Shown: positions 36,628 to 46,938 of the stretch, one piece after another
Position numbering within the stretch: the stretch's first letter is position 1
How the letters are laid out: each line of letters begins with the position of its first letter
Assembly (NCBI GenBank): GCA_964370965.1
Contig: CAYJLW010000006.1
Location: forward strand, 1-64,000
Reading direction: 5' to 3'
Source: CAYJLW01 sp964370965
Lineage (GTDB): Bacteria; Actinomycetota; Acidimicrobiia; UBA2766
DNA length: 64,000 nt
Position numbers and translations under genes: made by a program
The notes under the pieces: generated by a model
Told to the model about the DNA's origin: nothing
Databases searched by the model: none
The model's input: only the letters and a program-made list of their open reading frames with translations

Positions 36628-37353
36628 TCATCCCTCGGTGAGGGCGGCCGTCTGGATCTCGAAGAGGCGCCGGATGCCGGCCTCTGCGAGGTCGAGGAGG
36701 GCGTTGAGGTCGTCGCGGCTGAACGCGACGCCCTCGGCCGTGCCCTGCACCTCGACGAAGTTCCCGTCGGCGGTCATGACGACGTTCATGTCCACGTCCG
36801 CCCTGGAGTCCTCGACGTAGGGGAGGTCGAGCACGGCGAGGGCATCGACGATCCCGACGCTCACGGCGGCGCAGGCCTGGGTGACGGGGTGGTGGGCGAC
36901 GACCCCCGACCTCACGAGCGACGCGAACGCGTCGTGCAGCGCCACCCAGCCGCCCGTGATCGCGGCCGTCCGGGTGCCGCCGTCGGACTGCAGGCAGTCG
37001 CAGTCGACGGTCACGGTGCGCTCGCCGAAGCCCTTGAGGTCGACGACGCCCCGCAGGGCCCGCCCGATGAGGCGCTCGATCTCCTTGGTGCGCCCCCCGG
37101 GGCCGTTGCGTTCCCGGCGGCTGCGCCCAGGGGTGGAGCCGGGAAGCATCGAGTACTCGCCCGTCACCCAGCCGCTCCCCCGGCCCCGCATCCAGGGCGG
37201 GACGCTGGCCTCCACGGAGGCGGTGCAGAGCACGACGGTGTCGCCGAACTCGACGAGGACGGATCCGGGGGCGTTCTTCGTGTAGCCCCGGGTGAGGACG
37301 ACGGGACGGAGCTCGTCTGGGGCGCGGCCGTCAGGCCGCAGGGGAACGTCCAT
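36628..37353 (-). CDS. rph: Ribonuclease PH
   Basis: A 241-residue phosphorolytic 3'-5' exoribonuclease that trims tRNA 3' ends. The start MDVPLRPDGRAPDELRPV fits the family (R-P-D-G-R), so ATG 37353 is chosen over the longer frame. TRGYTKNAPGSVLVEFGDT, GEYSMLPGSTPGRSRRE, CDCLQSDGGTRTAAITGG and VDMNVVMTADGNFVEVQGT are conserved core segments. It is followed closely by rdgB, as in the mycobacterial Rv1340-Rv1341 order. Confidence 0.96.
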   Translation of the reverse strand: MDVPLRPDGRAPDELRPVVLTRGYTKNAPGSVLVEFGDTVVLCTASVEASVPPWMRGRGSGWVTGEYSMLPGSTPGRSRRERNGPGGRTKEIERLIGRALRGVVDLKGFGERTVTVDCDCLQSDGGTRTAAITGGWVALHDAFASLVRSGVVAHHPVTQACAAVSVGIVDALAVLDLPYVEDSRADVDMNVVMTADGNFVEVQGTAEGVAFSRDDLNALLDLAEAGIRRLFEIQTAALTEG

Positions 37354-37437
37354 GGCGCTCAAGATAGAGGAGCGCCGCCGGCGGGTGCAGGGAGCGGCCA
37401 CGCGTGCCGGCGACCACAGGGTGACCGTCGAGAAGGG

Positions 37438-38187
37438 TCACACGTCGTAGACGGCGCCCGCCCGGGTGACCTCGACCGGGCAGTCAGAGGCCTCGGTGGC
37501 CTCGAGCAAGGAGGCGTCAGGGTCGTTCGCGGGCCACAGATGGGTGAGGACGAGACGATCGCATCGAGCCCGCTTCGCCAGCTCGCCCGCCTGGGCAGCG
37601 GTGAGGTGCAGGGGCGGACCCACATGGCCGTTCTGGTAGGTGGCCTCGCACACGAAGAGGTCGCAGTCCGCGGCGAAGCGCTCGAGATCGGCGCGGGGCC
37701 CGGTGTCCGCCGAGTACACCAGCGAGCGGCCCCCCGACTCGGCCCGCACGGCCAGGGTGGGAACGGGGTGGTCGGTGGCGGCGAATCCAAAGGAGATGGC
37801 GCCCACGTCGACGTGACCGGCGTCACCCACGACGGCGAACTCGAAGACGTCACCCATGCGGCAGCCCGCGTCGCCCACCAGGAACGACCCGAGGTGGGCT
37901 TCGGTGCCCTCGGGAACGTAGAGGGGGAACTTGCCCGGACGCCGGCTACGGGCGCCGAAGCGGAGCGCGTAGTAGAGGGGGAAGATGTCGAGGCAGTGGT
38001 CGCTGTGGACGTGGGACAGGAACAAGGCGTCCACGCGGTTGAGGTCGGTGACCGCCTGCATGGCGGCGAAGGTGCCCGACCCGGCGTCGACCCAGACGCA
38101 GGTGTCGTCGTCCTCGACGAGATAGCCGCTCGACGGGCTCGCCGGGGTCGGATACGTCCCCGAACAGCCCAGTACACGCAGACGCAT
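37438..38187 (-). CDS. MBL-fold metallohydrolase (Rv1339-like cyclic nucleotide phosphodiesterase/RNase Z type)
   Basis: A 249-residue metallo-beta-lactamase-fold hydrolase. The zinc motif is HVHSDHCLD, and the later ligands are in YSADTGPRADLERF and LTHLWP. The N-terminus MRLRVLGCSGTYPTP matches mycobacterial Rv1339, which has been described as an atypical cAMP phosphodiesterase. The genomic position between murI and rph is the same as in Mycobacterium. RNase Z-like activity is an alternative. Confidence 0.9.
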   Translation of the reverse strand: MRLRVLGCSGTYPTPASPSSGYLVEDDDTCVWVDAGSGTFAAMQAVTDLNRVDALFLSHVHSDHCLDIFPLYYALRFGARSRRPGKFPLYVPEGTEAHLGSFLVGDAGCRMGDVFEFAVVGDAGHVDVGAISFGFAATDHPVPTLAVRAESGGRSLVYSADTGPRADLERFAADCDLFVCEATYQNGHVGPPLHLTAAQAGELAKRARCDRLVLTHLWPANDPDASLLEATEASDCPVEVTRAGAVYDV

Positions 38188-38211
38188 GGAACCCCCTGTA
38201 GCCGCCCCAGA

Positions 38212-39057
38212 TTACCAGGCTCCCAGGCCGTTGACACCCTCGACGGCGGCGACCTCGGGGCCGAGGAAGCGCTCGCCGAGACGGCGGAACTGCTCGGTGT
38301 CCCCGGTGACCACGAAGCGATGGGTGCCGGTGCCGCTCATGCGCCGCATCCCTGTGCGTTCGAGGATGTCGAGCACCTCGAAGGCGGTCTCGTCCGCCGA
38401 CGAGATGAGCGTGACGTCGCGGCCCACCGCGTCACTGATCGTGCGGGCGAGGAGCGGGTAGTGCGTGCAGCCCAGGACGAGGGCGTCGATGCCGGACACC
38501 CGCAGGGGCGCGAGCGTCTCGGCCACGTGCGCCGCCACCTCGGGCCCGGAGGTCACGCCTCTCTCCACGAACTCGACGAAGCGGGGGCAGGCGAGGGACA
38601 CGAGCGCCGTGTCGAGCCAGCGCGGGCTGGCGATCTGGAGGCGCCGCCCCGGGGACTGGAGGGCGGCGAGCGCCCGCTCGTATGCGCCGGAGTCGATGGT
38701 GCCCGGCGTGCCGATCACCCCTATGCGCCGTGAGGTCGTGACCGCCAGCGCCGCCCGCACGCCCGGCTCCACGACACCGATGATGGGTACCGGGAAGCGT
38801 TCCCGGGCGGCCTCGAGCGCTGCGGCCGCGGCCGTGTTGCAGGCCACGACCACGAGCTTCACGCCCTGGTCCACGAGCCAGTCCGTGATCTCGAGCGCGT
38901 AGGCGCGCACCTCTGCCGGCAGCCGGGGGCCGTAGGGTCCCCGCGCCGTGTCCCCGAGGTAGAGGAGGTTCTCTGCAGGCAGGAGGTCGATGAGGGAGCG
39001 GGCCACCGTGAGGCCGCCGACCCCGCTGTCGAACATCCCGATCGGCTCGTCGTTCAT
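38212..39057 (-). CDS. murI: Glutamate racemase
   Basis: A 281-residue racemase supplying D-glutamate for peptidoglycan. IGMFDSGVGGLTVARSLIDLLP is the N-terminal signature. The two catalytic cysteines are Cys73 in VVVACNTAAAAAL and the one in LVLGCTHYPLLA. Start ATG 39057. It heads the murI-MBL-rph-rdgB series. The region directly upstream (39058 onward) is not cysM, as in mycobacteria, but a 13.8-kb island of secreted protein genes. Confidence 0.96.
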   Translation of the reverse strand: MNDEPIGMFDSGVGGLTVARSLIDLLPAENLLYLGDTARGPYGPRLPAEVRAYALEITDWLVDQGVKLVVVACNTAAAAALEAARERFPVPIIGVVEPGVRAALAVTTSRRIGVIGTPGTIDSGAYERALAALQSPGRRLQIASPRWLDTALVSLACPRFVEFVERGVTSGPEVAAHVAETLAPLRVSGIDALVLGCTHYPLLARTISDAVGRDVTLISSADETAFEVLDILERTGMRRMSGTGTHRFVVTGDTEQFRRLGERFLGPEVAAVEGVNGLGAW

Positions 39058-39094
39058 GCGCCCGTGGAGGGTATCGGGCGGCGTCCCGTCCCCC

Positions 39095-39123
39095 TTGCTG
39101 ACACGACGGCCATGTTGTACGGT
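39095..39123 (+). promoter_or_regulatory. Candidate promoter for the NHL/PKD protein gene
   Basis: TTGCTG (39095-39100), a 17-bp spacer and TACGGT (39118-39123), 62 bp before the ATG at 39185. It lies at the left edge of the island in the murI divergent region. The hexamers are only a moderate match. Confidence 0.4.
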
Positions 39124-39184
39124 TGTGTATCACCTCGACGTCGTGGGCGGCGCCGAACCGGGCAGACATGGGGAGCGGGGACGC

Positions 39185-42100
39185 ATGGTCCAGGCAACTA
39201 GGGGCGCATCCGCGCAGCCGCGCACTGCACGACACACCTCTCGCCGGGCTCTGGCACTCATGGTCGGCCTCGCCCTCGCGGCAGCGCCCCTGGCGCGTCC
39301 CGAGCCGGCCGCGGCCACGACCAACGTCATCACCACGTACGCCGGCGGCGGCACAGGCGGCCTCGGCGACGGCGGTCCGGCAACCGACGCAGAGCTCGTC
39401 TTCCCCCACGGCTTGGCCGTCGACGGCGCCGGCAGCCTCTACATCGCCGACCGGAGCGACGCCCGGGTGCGCAAGGTCGACGCCCAGGGAACCATCACCA
39501 CATTCGCCGGCACCGGAGTCCAGGGATCGTCCGGTGACGGCGGCCCCGCCACGGCGGCTGCCGTGGCGACACCCGCCGACGTCGCCTTCGACACCGCCGG
39601 CAACGCCTACGTCGCTTCGGGGAGCAAGGTCCGCAAGGTCGACGCCCAGGGGACGATCACCACATTCGCCGGCACCGGCGTCCAGGGGTCGTCCGGTGAC
39701 GGCGGCCTCGCCACCGACGCCGAGCTGAACTCACCCGTCTCGGTCGTCCCCGACTCGGAGGGCAACGTCTACATCGCCGACAAGTGGGCCCACAACGTCC
39801 GTAAGGTGAACCCTGACGGGATCATCAGCACCGTCGCCGGGACGGGCCAGGCCGGCGGTTCGGGGGACGGCGGCCCCGCCACCCTCGCCCAGCTCTCGGC
39901 CCCCGGAGGCCTCGCCCTCGACGGGGCCGGGAGGCTCTACATCGCCGACGACGAGAACGAACGCGTGCGACGCGTGGACGAGGGCACCATCACCACCTTT
40001 GCCGGCAACGGGGACCCCGGCTTCAACGGCGACGGCGGCGCCGCCGTAGACGCCAACCTGCACGGCCCGGTGGACGTGGCCGTCATCGGCGGTGCCGTGT
40101 ACGTCGTGGACAAGGACAACAACCGTGTCCGGGAAGTCGACCCTCAGGGGATCATCACGACGGTGGTGGGAAACGGCGTCCCCGGCTTCGGCGGCGACGG
40201 CGGTTCGGCCACGGACGCCAGCCTCCTGCTCCCGGGGGGCATCGTGACGACCCCGACGGGCGGCTTCGTGGCCGACACGTGGAACCACCGCGTCCGGCGC
40301 GTGGCCCCGGCGGCCGACCAACCGCCACAGGTGGTGGAGGACAACGCCACGACCCAAGAGGACACCGCCGTCGTCGTCGACGTCCTCGCCAACGACAGCG
40401 ACCCCGACGACGACCTCGACCCCACCACCCTGGCCGTGGACACGGCGCCCCAGCACGGCAACGCCTCCGTGCTCGAACTCCTGAACGTCGTCCTCTACGA
40501 GCCTGCGGCGGACTACGCCGGCGAGGACTCCTTCACCTACAGCGTGTGCGACACGGCCACCGCGGCCAGGCCGGCGGCCTGTGCCACGGCCCCGGTGTCG
40601 GTCACCGTGGAACCCATGAACGACGCGCCCACAGCCGGGGCGGTCACCCCCGTGACGATCATCGGCGCTCCCCCGGTGACGGTGACGCTCGACGGCTCGG
40701 CGTCCAGCGACGTCGACGGCACCGTCGTGTTGTACGCCTGGGACTTCGGCGACGGCGAGACCGGCGCCGGGGCGACCGTCCCGCACACCTACCAGGACCC
40801 CGGGGTCTACACCGCCACCCTCACCGTCACCGACGACGGCGGCCTCAGCGACGACTTCCCCGTCCTGGTCACGGTCCTCGCCCCCGTGGCGCCGATCGCG
40901 GACGTCGTCGCCGCACCGACTTCGGGGCCGGCACCCCTCCTCGTCTCCTTCGACGGCTCCGGGTCCTGGGCGCAGAGCGGGCTCATCCTCGACTACGACT
41001 GGGACTTCGGCGACGGCAACCAGTTGGAGTGCGGCGCCCGCAGCGGCTGCGACGTCATCGACCACACCTACGCCGCCCCGGGCGTCTACACGGCGACCCT
41101 GACGGTCACAGACGCCGACGCCGGCAACAACCTCTCGGACTCCGAGACCGTCCTGATCGTCGTCACCGGTGAGGGAGAGCCGCCGGTGGCCGCCCTCTCC
41201 GCCCAGCCCCAGAGCGGCGACGCCCCCCTGAACACCGTGCTCGACGCCTCGGCGTCCTTCGACCCCGACGGCACGATCGTGTCCTACGCGTGGGACTACG
41301 GCGACGGGAACACCGAGACGTGCCCGGAGACCTGCCCCACCGTCGCCCACACATACACGTCGCCGGGCACCTACGCCGCCACGGTCACCGTCACCGACGA
41401 CGCTGCCGCCACCGACACAGAGACCGTCGAGATCACCGTGACTGAGCGGGCCGGCCCCTCGGCGTCCCTTGAGGCCACCCCGACCGCGGGCGGGGCCCCT
41501 CTCGACGTCGTCTTCGACGGCACGGGCTCGTTCGCACCGGGCGGCACGATCGTGGACTACACGTGGGACTTCGGCGACGGCTCCGTCTCCGACCCGGACG
41601 CCGACGTCACGGAGCCCGGCGAGACGCCCCTGCCCGCCGCCACCACGGACCACCTCTACACGGAACCGGGCCTGTACACCGCCACCCTCACGGTGAAGGA
41701 CGACCTCGACCGCACGGACACGGCGAGCGTGCTCGTCGCCGTCGTGGAGCACACGCCGCCCAGCAGCGTCATCACCGCCGCACCCCTGAGCGGCCCCGCT
41801 CCCCTCACGGTGAGCTTCGACGGTTCGTCCTCGACGGCGCAGGGCACCAGCACAGTCGCCGGCTACGCCTGGGAGTTCGAGACCGGCCAGACCGCCACCG
41901 GCCCCACGGCCCTCTACGCGTTCACCACGCCGGGGATCCACTTCCCCTCCCTCACCGTCACCGACTCGAACAACATATCGAGCACGGTCACGGTGGTGGT
42001 CGTGGTGGCGAGCCCGGACGGCTCCCCACTGGCGGCCGCCGGGGCCTACCCCACGGCGGGGTGCGTACCCTTCGACGTCACATTCGACTCGGGCCAGAGC

Positions 42101-43390
42101 ACCGACCCCGGAGGACTCATCGTGTCCCAGACGTGGGACTTCGGCGACGGCTCACCCCAGGCGGGCGGCGCGTCCGTCACCCACCGCTACGACTACCCGG
42201 GGACGTGGGTGGCCACCCTCACCGTTGCCGACAACGACAACCTCACGTCCACGGCGACGAAGACGATCGACGCCCGGGAATGCGACGAACCACCGACGGT
42301 GAGCTTCGAGGAGGCGAGCCACGGCACGATCTGGCCGGGCAACACCGGCGGCGGCGGCACCTCCGAGCTCAAGGTGGCCGGCGCAGACGACCACGCCGTC
42401 ACGAGCTTCGAATGGGACCTCAACGGAGACCAGGTGGTCGACGCCGTCACCCCGCCGTTGAACACCACCGACCCCGACCCGGTCGTCATCTCCGGATACA
42501 CCGTCGACCCTGTGGCCCTGGGCCTCACCCCGCCCCAGCAGGTGGAGGCGAACGTACGGGCCGTGGACGACGCCGGGCAGAAGTCCTCCTGGGGCTTCGG
42601 GCCCACGGTCACCGTCCTGGACCCGAACTGCACCGGTGACGCCGACGGCGACGGGTCCCCATGCAGCGAGGACCCGAACGACAACAACCCGAACGACCAC
42701 GTGGACCCGTCGAGCGGGGAGAGCTTCCCCCTCCGGGCCCTGTGGGACCACCCGGAGTTCAACGGCCTCTTCGACCAGTCCATCCTCCCCCAGAGCGTCT
42801 CGGCCCTCACGGGCTGGGGAGGCCAGTGGGCGTACAACGCCCCCATGGACATCCAGAAGAAGCACCTCTTCCCGAACACCCCCTGGGAGAAGGACTACTA
42901 CACCGGCCCCTGGGTGTTCGGGGCGTTCGAGTCCGGCGTCGTGGGGGCCCTCTTCCAGCTCATCTTCAAGGGCGAGCTCGACGGCCCCATCTTCTTGCAC
43001 CTCTTCTCCGAGGAGGGTGCCGTGAGCTGCACGGAGAAGGGCAAGATCATCGACTGGAAGTGGTGGAGCATCTGCGACGAGGCCCACCTCAAGGGCATCG
43101 GCCTCGTCCTCGGCCCCCTCGTGACACCGGTGAACGGCTGGAAGTGGGGCTTGTCGTTCCAGGACTTCGAGGTGAGCTTCGACGACGACGAGGCGACTCT
43201 CGAGCAGCGCGACGAGGTCCACATGCAGACCTCCCACCACCCGGGATGGAGCCAGGGCTGGCCCGGGACCGTGCAGACCCTCGACTGGGAGGGCAAGACC
43301 GGGTACTCCTCCAAGAGCGAGGTCTACGTGAGACCGATCGTCCGCTTCCCGAACGAGGAAGATCCGCCCGTCGAGTACTGGAAGCCGTGA
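39185..43390 (+). CDS. Giant secreted NHL-repeat / PKD-domain protein
   Basis: 1401 residues. The signal segment (RRALALMVGLALAAAPLARP) is followed by NHL propeller repeats (about 45-375), each like VRKVDAQGTITTFAGTGVQG and LYIADRSDARVR. Then comes a cadherin/VCBS-type module (EDNATTQEDTAVVVDVLAND), at least six PKD domains (YAWDFGDGETGAGATVPHTY and similar), and a dockerin-like calcium turn (GDADGDGSPCSEDPNDNNPN). The 250-residue C-terminal domain is unrecognised (WDHPEFNGLFDQSI, KIIDWKWWSICDEAHLKGIG). No transmembrane anchor or sorting motif is seen, so it is probably extracellular. ATG 39185 is chosen because the signal peptide follows it. It is transcribed together with the next gene (17 bp apart). 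Confidence 0.88.
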   Translation: MVQATRGASAQPRTARHTSRRALALMVGLALAAAPLARPEPAAATTNVITTYAGGGTGGLGDGGPATDAELVFPHGLAVDGAGSLYIADRSDARVRKVDAQGTITTFAGTGVQGSSGDGGPATAAAVATPADVAFDTAGNAYVASGSKVRKVDAQGTITTFAGTGVQGSSGDGGLATDAELNSPVSVVPDSEGNVYIADKWAHNVRKVNPDGIISTVAGTGQAGGSGDGGPATLAQLSAPGGLALDGAGRLYIADDENERVRRVDEGTITTFAGNGDPGFNGDGGAAVDANLHGPVDVAVIGGAVYVVDKDNNRVREVDPQGIITTVVGNGVPGFGGDGGSATDASLLLPGGIVTTPTGGFVADTWNHRVRRVAPAADQPPQVVEDNATTQEDTAVVVDVLANDSDPDDDLDPTTLAVDTAPQHGNASVLELLNVVLYEPAADYAGEDSFTYSVCDTATAARPAACATAPVSVTVEPMNDAPTAGAVTPVTIIGAPPVTVTLDGSASSDVDGTVVLYAWDFGDGETGAGATVPHTYQDPGVYTATLTVTDDGGLSDDFPVLVTVLAPVAPIADVVAAPTSGPAPLLVSFDGSGSWAQSGLILDYDWDFGDGNQLECGARSGCDVIDHTYAAPGVYTATLTVTDADAGNNLSDSETVLIVVTGEGEPPVAALSAQPQSGDAPLNTVLDASASFDPDGTIVSYAWDYGDGNTETCPETCPTVAHTYTSPGTYAATVTVTDDAAATDTETVEITVTERAGPSASLEATPTAGGAPLDVVFDGTGSFAPGGTIVDYTWDFGDGSVSDPDADVTEPGETPLPAATTDHLYTEPGLYTATLTVKDDLDRTDTASVLVAVVEHTPPSSVITAAPLSGPAPLTVSFDGSSSTAQGTSTVAGYAWEFETGQTATGPTALYAFTTPGIHFPSLTVTDSNNISSTVTVVVVVASPDGSPLAAAGAYPTAGCVPFDVTFDSGQSTDPGGLIVSQTWDFGDGSPQAGGASVTHRYDYPGTWVATLTVADNDNLTSTATKTIDARECDEPPTVSFEEASHGTIWPGNTGGGGTSELKVAGADDHAVTSFEWDLNGDQVVDAVTPPLNTTDPDPVVISGYTVDPVALGLTPPQQVEANVRAVDDAGQKSSWGFGPTVTVLDPNCTGDADGDGSPCSEDPNDNNPNDHVDPSSGESFPLRALWDHPEFNGLFDQSILPQSVSALTGWGGQWAYNAPMDIQKKHLFPNTPWEKDYYTGPWVFGAFESGVVGALFQLIFKGELDGPIFLHLFSEEGAVSCTEKGKIIDWKWWSICDEAHLKGIGLVLGPLVTPVNGWKWGLSFQDFEVSFDDDEATLEQRDEVHMQTSHHPGWSQGWPGTVQTLDWEGKTGYSSKSEVYVRPIVRFPNEEDPPVEYWKP

Positions 43391-43406
43391 GGAAAGGAGG
43401 CGAACG

Positions 43407-46400
43407 ATGAGAAAGCAGACACGAGCCATGACCACCACCCCCCGCCTCCGCCGAGTCGCCGCCACCGCGGCCCTCGCCCTCCTCGCCGGCCTGCCCACGA
43501 CGCTCGGGGCGCCGCCCGCGCAGGCCTCCCCCACCGTCGACGTCGAGCGGGTCAGCGTCGGCACGGGCGGAGTCCAGGCCAACGACCACAACCAGAACGG
43601 CAGCCTCAGCGCCGACGGCCGCTACGTGGGCAACCAGGGGTACGCCACGAACTGGGATCCCCGCTGGAACGGCGCCTTCGTCCACGACCGCCTCACGGGG
43701 CGCTCCTCCCTTGAGAGCTACTCGTGGGACACCGTGCGCAGCGGCTGGGGTGGCGCCGGAACCCCCATGGTCACCGCCGACGGCCGCTACGTGGCCTTCT
43801 CCGGCCCGGTGCGCCGCGTCGACCAGGTGTGCGGCAAGCCCGTGCCCAACAGCGGCGAGTCCACCCCCGGTAACGAGACCGCCGACGTGTTCTGGCGCGA
43901 CATGATCAAGGGCGGCCCCGCGAAGTGCGCCAGCCAGAGCTCCAACGGCACGCCCGGGAACTCCCTGAGCGCCTACCCGGCGATCACCCCCGACGGCCGC
44001 TACATCGCCTACGAGTCCCGCGCCACCAACCTCGTCACCGGCGACACGAACAACGCCATGGACATATTCGTGCACGACACGCTGACCCGCGAGACCACAC
44101 GGGAGAGCATCGCCACCGGCGGGGGCCAGGGCAGCGGGTTCAGCTTCACGCCCGTCATCAGCGACGACGGTCGCTACGTGGCCTTCTACTCCCTGGCCGG
44201 CAACCTCGTCCCCGGCGACACGAACGCCAAACAGGACGTCTTCGTGCGCGACCGCCTGCTCGGAACGCTCGAGCGGGTGAGCGTCTCCTCCACGGGCGCC
44301 CAAGGCGACGACGCCAGCGGCAAGGTGTACCAGAGCTACCACAACACCGAACCCATCCTGAGCGGCGACGGGCGCTACGTCACGTTCGAGTCCGCGTCCA
44401 CGAACCTCGTGGCCGGCGACACCAACGGCCTGCGGGACATCTTCGTGCGCGACCTCCAGACGGGTAACACCGTACGGGTGACGAAGGGCACCGGCGGCGC
44501 CCAGACCGACGGCGACAGCGTGGAACCTTCGATGAGCGGCGACGGCCGACGCATCTTCTTCGAGTCCTGGGCGACGAACCTCGTGCCCAGCGACACGAAC
44601 GGGCTCCGGGACGTCTACATGTACGACGTCCCCACGGCCACCACGACCCGCATCAGCCTCACCCAGAGCGGCGGCGAGCCCAACGCCGAGTCCCTCGACG
44701 TCTACCCGAGCGCCGACGGCTACCACGCCGTGTTCACATCCATGGCGTCCAACATCGTCACGGGGGACACGAACGGCCGCATGGACCTCTTCGTGCGCGA
44801 CCTCCCGAAGCCGATCAAGATCGACTTCAAGATCTCCCCGCCGTCGGGTGTCGCCCCGCTGCCCGTGGAGTTCGACGCCAGCGGCACGACGGGCAACGGC
44901 GCCATCGTGAGCTACCAGTGGGACTTCGGCGACGGCACCAACGGCGCCGGCCCCGTGGTGAACCACGTCTACGCCGCGAAGGGCACGTACATGCCCTCCC
45001 TCACCGTCGTGGACACCGCCGGGAACACCGAGACGTACCACGCCCAGCAGACCCCGCTGCCGAAGCGATTCGCCGGCCACAACGCACTCCGCATGGTCAC
45101 CGTCACGGATCCGACGGTCGTGTGCAGCGACGTCGTGGAGCGGACCAGCGTCGATTCCGCCGCCGTCGAGGGCAACGACGCCAGCGACACCCTCACGGGC
45201 CAGTCCGCCGCCAACCAGGCCAGCGCCGACGGCAACTTCGTCGTCTACACGTCCGCTGCGGACAACCTCGACGGCAGCGACACCAACCAGGCGAGCGACG
45301 TGTTCCTCCGCAACCGGGCCACGGGCACCACCACAAGGGTGAGCCGCGGCATGCAGGACGCAAACGGCAACCCCACCGAGTCCAACGCCCGCAGCTCGCT
45401 GCCGGCGATCTCCGCGGACGGCACCAGCGTGGCGTTCCTCTCCGACGCCACCAACCTCGTCGCCGGCGACACGAACGGTGCCACGGACGTCTTCGTCTGG
45501 AACGCCGCCACCGGGACCGTCGACCGCGTGAACCTCGGCTCCCAGGGCCAGGAGGCGGACGCCTCCAGCGTCGACGCCCCCGCCCTGAGCGACGACGGCT
45601 CCCTGGTGGCCTTCTCGTCCTACGCCACGAACCTCGTGCCCGGAGACAGCAACGGGAACACCGCCGACGTTTTCGTGCGTGACCTCGCCCACGGCACGAC
45701 CGAGGTCGTGAGCCTGAACCAGGCCGGCACCCAGGAGCCCTACCCGAGCCGTGCCCCGGACGTCAACGGCGACGGCACACTCGTCGCCTTCGTCACACTC
45801 TCGCACCTCACGGTCCAGGACAACAACGAGGCCGTCGACGTCTTCGTCCACGACCGCACGCTGCACAAAGTGGCGCTGGCGAGCGTCAACGAGTACGGCC
45901 TGCCGGGGCGGACCTCGGTGCTGGGCGGCCCCTCGATCAGCGACGCCGGCCACGTCGCCTTCGTCACCGCGGGCGACCTCGTCAAGATCGACGTCAACCG
46001 CATCGCCGACGTGTACGCCACACGGCGACACCCGAGCGGGGACACCTACGGAAACGCCGAGCTCGTGAGCATCAACCGGGGTGGCAACGCTGCCGACGGC
46101 GCCAGCCTGACGAGCCCCGCCTTCAGTGCGGACGGCAAGCAGGTCGCCTTCGTCTCCGAGGCCGACGACCTCGTGAAGAACGACGCCAACGGAGTCGCCG
46201 ACGTGTTCGTCAGGGACCGGGCGGCGAAGGCGACCGCTCTCCGGAGCGTGAACGCGAACGGGAACCAGGCCAACGCGCCGAGCGCCGGCCCGTCGACCAC
46301 CGGCGACGGCCGCACGGTCGTGTACCAGTCCGGGGCCACCAACCTTGTCGCCCACGACGCGAACAACGCCACCGACGTCTTCGTGCACGGCGGGCAGGAC

Positions 46401-46799
46401 TGCTACCCGGGCTACCGGGTGTACGGCTCGGGGACGTTCCTGGGCGGCCAGGGCCAGCAGATCTCGGTCTCCTTCGACATCGCCCAGATCTGGAACATCC
46501 CGCAGGTCTACGCCGGCGTGATCACGCTGCGCGACCCGAACTACCGGGGGGGTGCCACCTTGAACACGCCGGTGCTCCTGGCCGGCGTGACACCGGTGGG
46601 GACCCAGACCGTGTCCGGCCACACCTGGTGGTGGACGCCGCAGGCGAGCCCGGTAACCCAGCAGGCCACCTACAACCTGGACTGGCAGATCTACGACGGC
46701 GGCCCCGGGACCGACACCGTCTCGATGACCCTCAGCGACGGCCTCGTCTACTCCCAGGCCGGCACCCTCACCTCCGGCGACCTCCTCGTCCGGAACTGA
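43407..46799 (+). CDS. Secreted PD40/TolB-like beta-propeller protein with internal PKD domain
   Basis: 1130 residues starting at ATG 43407, with AAAGGAGG seven bases before. A signal segment (ALALLAGLPTTLGAPPAQA) precedes two sets of PD40-like propeller blades, each with the pattern SADGRYVAF...TNLVxGDTNxxxDVFVRD. The sets are separated by a PKD domain (SYQWDFGDGTNGAGPVVNHVY, about 475-555). The C-terminal about 140 residues (GSGTFLGGQGQQISVSFDIA, IWNIPQVYAGVITLRDP) form a beta-rich module shared with the 51007-52740 protein. It is probably exported. TolB-like propellers often bind proteins or sugars, but no ligand can be inferred. Confidence 0.88.
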   Translation: MRKQTRAMTTTPRLRRVAATAALALLAGLPTTLGAPPAQASPTVDVERVSVGTGGVQANDHNQNGSLSADGRYVGNQGYATNWDPRWNGAFVHDRLTGRSSLESYSWDTVRSGWGGAGTPMVTADGRYVAFSGPVRRVDQVCGKPVPNSGESTPGNETADVFWRDMIKGGPAKCASQSSNGTPGNSLSAYPAITPDGRYIAYESRATNLVTGDTNNAMDIFVHDTLTRETTRESIATGGGQGSGFSFTPVISDDGRYVAFYSLAGNLVPGDTNAKQDVFVRDRLLGTLERVSVSSTGAQGDDASGKVYQSYHNTEPILSGDGRYVTFESASTNLVAGDTNGLRDIFVRDLQTGNTVRVTKGTGGAQTDGDSVEPSMSGDGRRIFFESWATNLVPSDTNGLRDVYMYDVPTATTTRISLTQSGGEPNAESLDVYPSADGYHAVFTSMASNIVTGDTNGRMDLFVRDLPKPIKIDFKISPPSGVAPLPVEFDASGTTGNGAIVSYQWDFGDGTNGAGPVVNHVYAAKGTYMPSLTVVDTAGNTETYHAQQTPLPKRFAGHNALRMVTVTDPTVVCSDVVERTSVDSAAVEGNDASDTLTGQSAANQASADGNFVVYTSAADNLDGSDTNQASDVFLRNRATGTTTRVSRGMQDANGNPTESNARSSLPAISADGTSVAFLSDATNLVAGDTNGATDVFVWNAATGTVDRVNLGSQGQEADASSVDAPALSDDGSLVAFSSYATNLVPGDSNGNTADVFVRDLAHGTTEVVSLNQAGTQEPYPSRAPDVNGDGTLVAFVTLSHLTVQDNNEAVDVFVHDRTLHKVALASVNEYGLPGRTSVLGGPSISDAGHVAFVTAGDLVKIDVNRIADVYATRRHPSGDTYGNAELVSINRGGNAADGASLTSPAFSADGKQVAFVSEADDLVKNDANGVADVFVRDRAAKATALRSVNANGNQANAPSAGPSTTGDGRTVVYQSGATNLVAHDANNATDVFVHGGQDCYPGYRVYGSGTFLGGQGQQISVSFDIAQIWNIPQVYAGVITLRDPNYRGGATLNTPVLLAGVTPVGTQTVSGHTWWWTPQASPVTQQATYNLDWQIYDGGPGTDTVSMTLSDGLVYSQAGTLTSGDLLVRN

Positions 46800-46868
46800 C
46801 CCGGTCCCGGCCGGCCCCGGCCGGCCCCGGCCGGGACGAGCCCCGGTGAACCGGCCCCACCGAACGGT

Positions 46869-46914
46869 GATCGCGTGCAAGATGTAACGTCTGCGTTCCA
46901 TCCTGCACGCGATC
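46869..46914. repeat. Palindromic element, family C, copy 1
   Basis: Arms GATCGCGTGCA (46869-46879) and TGCACGCGATC (46904-46914) around a middle with GTAACGTCTGCGTTCC. It sits at the left end of a 1.4-kb patch of decayed genes. A second, slightly diverged copy in the same orientation is at the right end (48282-48323). The 70 bp before it contain tandem GGCCGGCCCC. Confidence 0.9.
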
Positions 46915-46938
46915 AGCCCCGGCCCGTTCTGGTCAGCG

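Noticed and set aside
43089..46901. A 1270-codon minus-strand open frame
   Set aside because: Antisense to the PD40 protein, and its composition is typical of a shadow frame.
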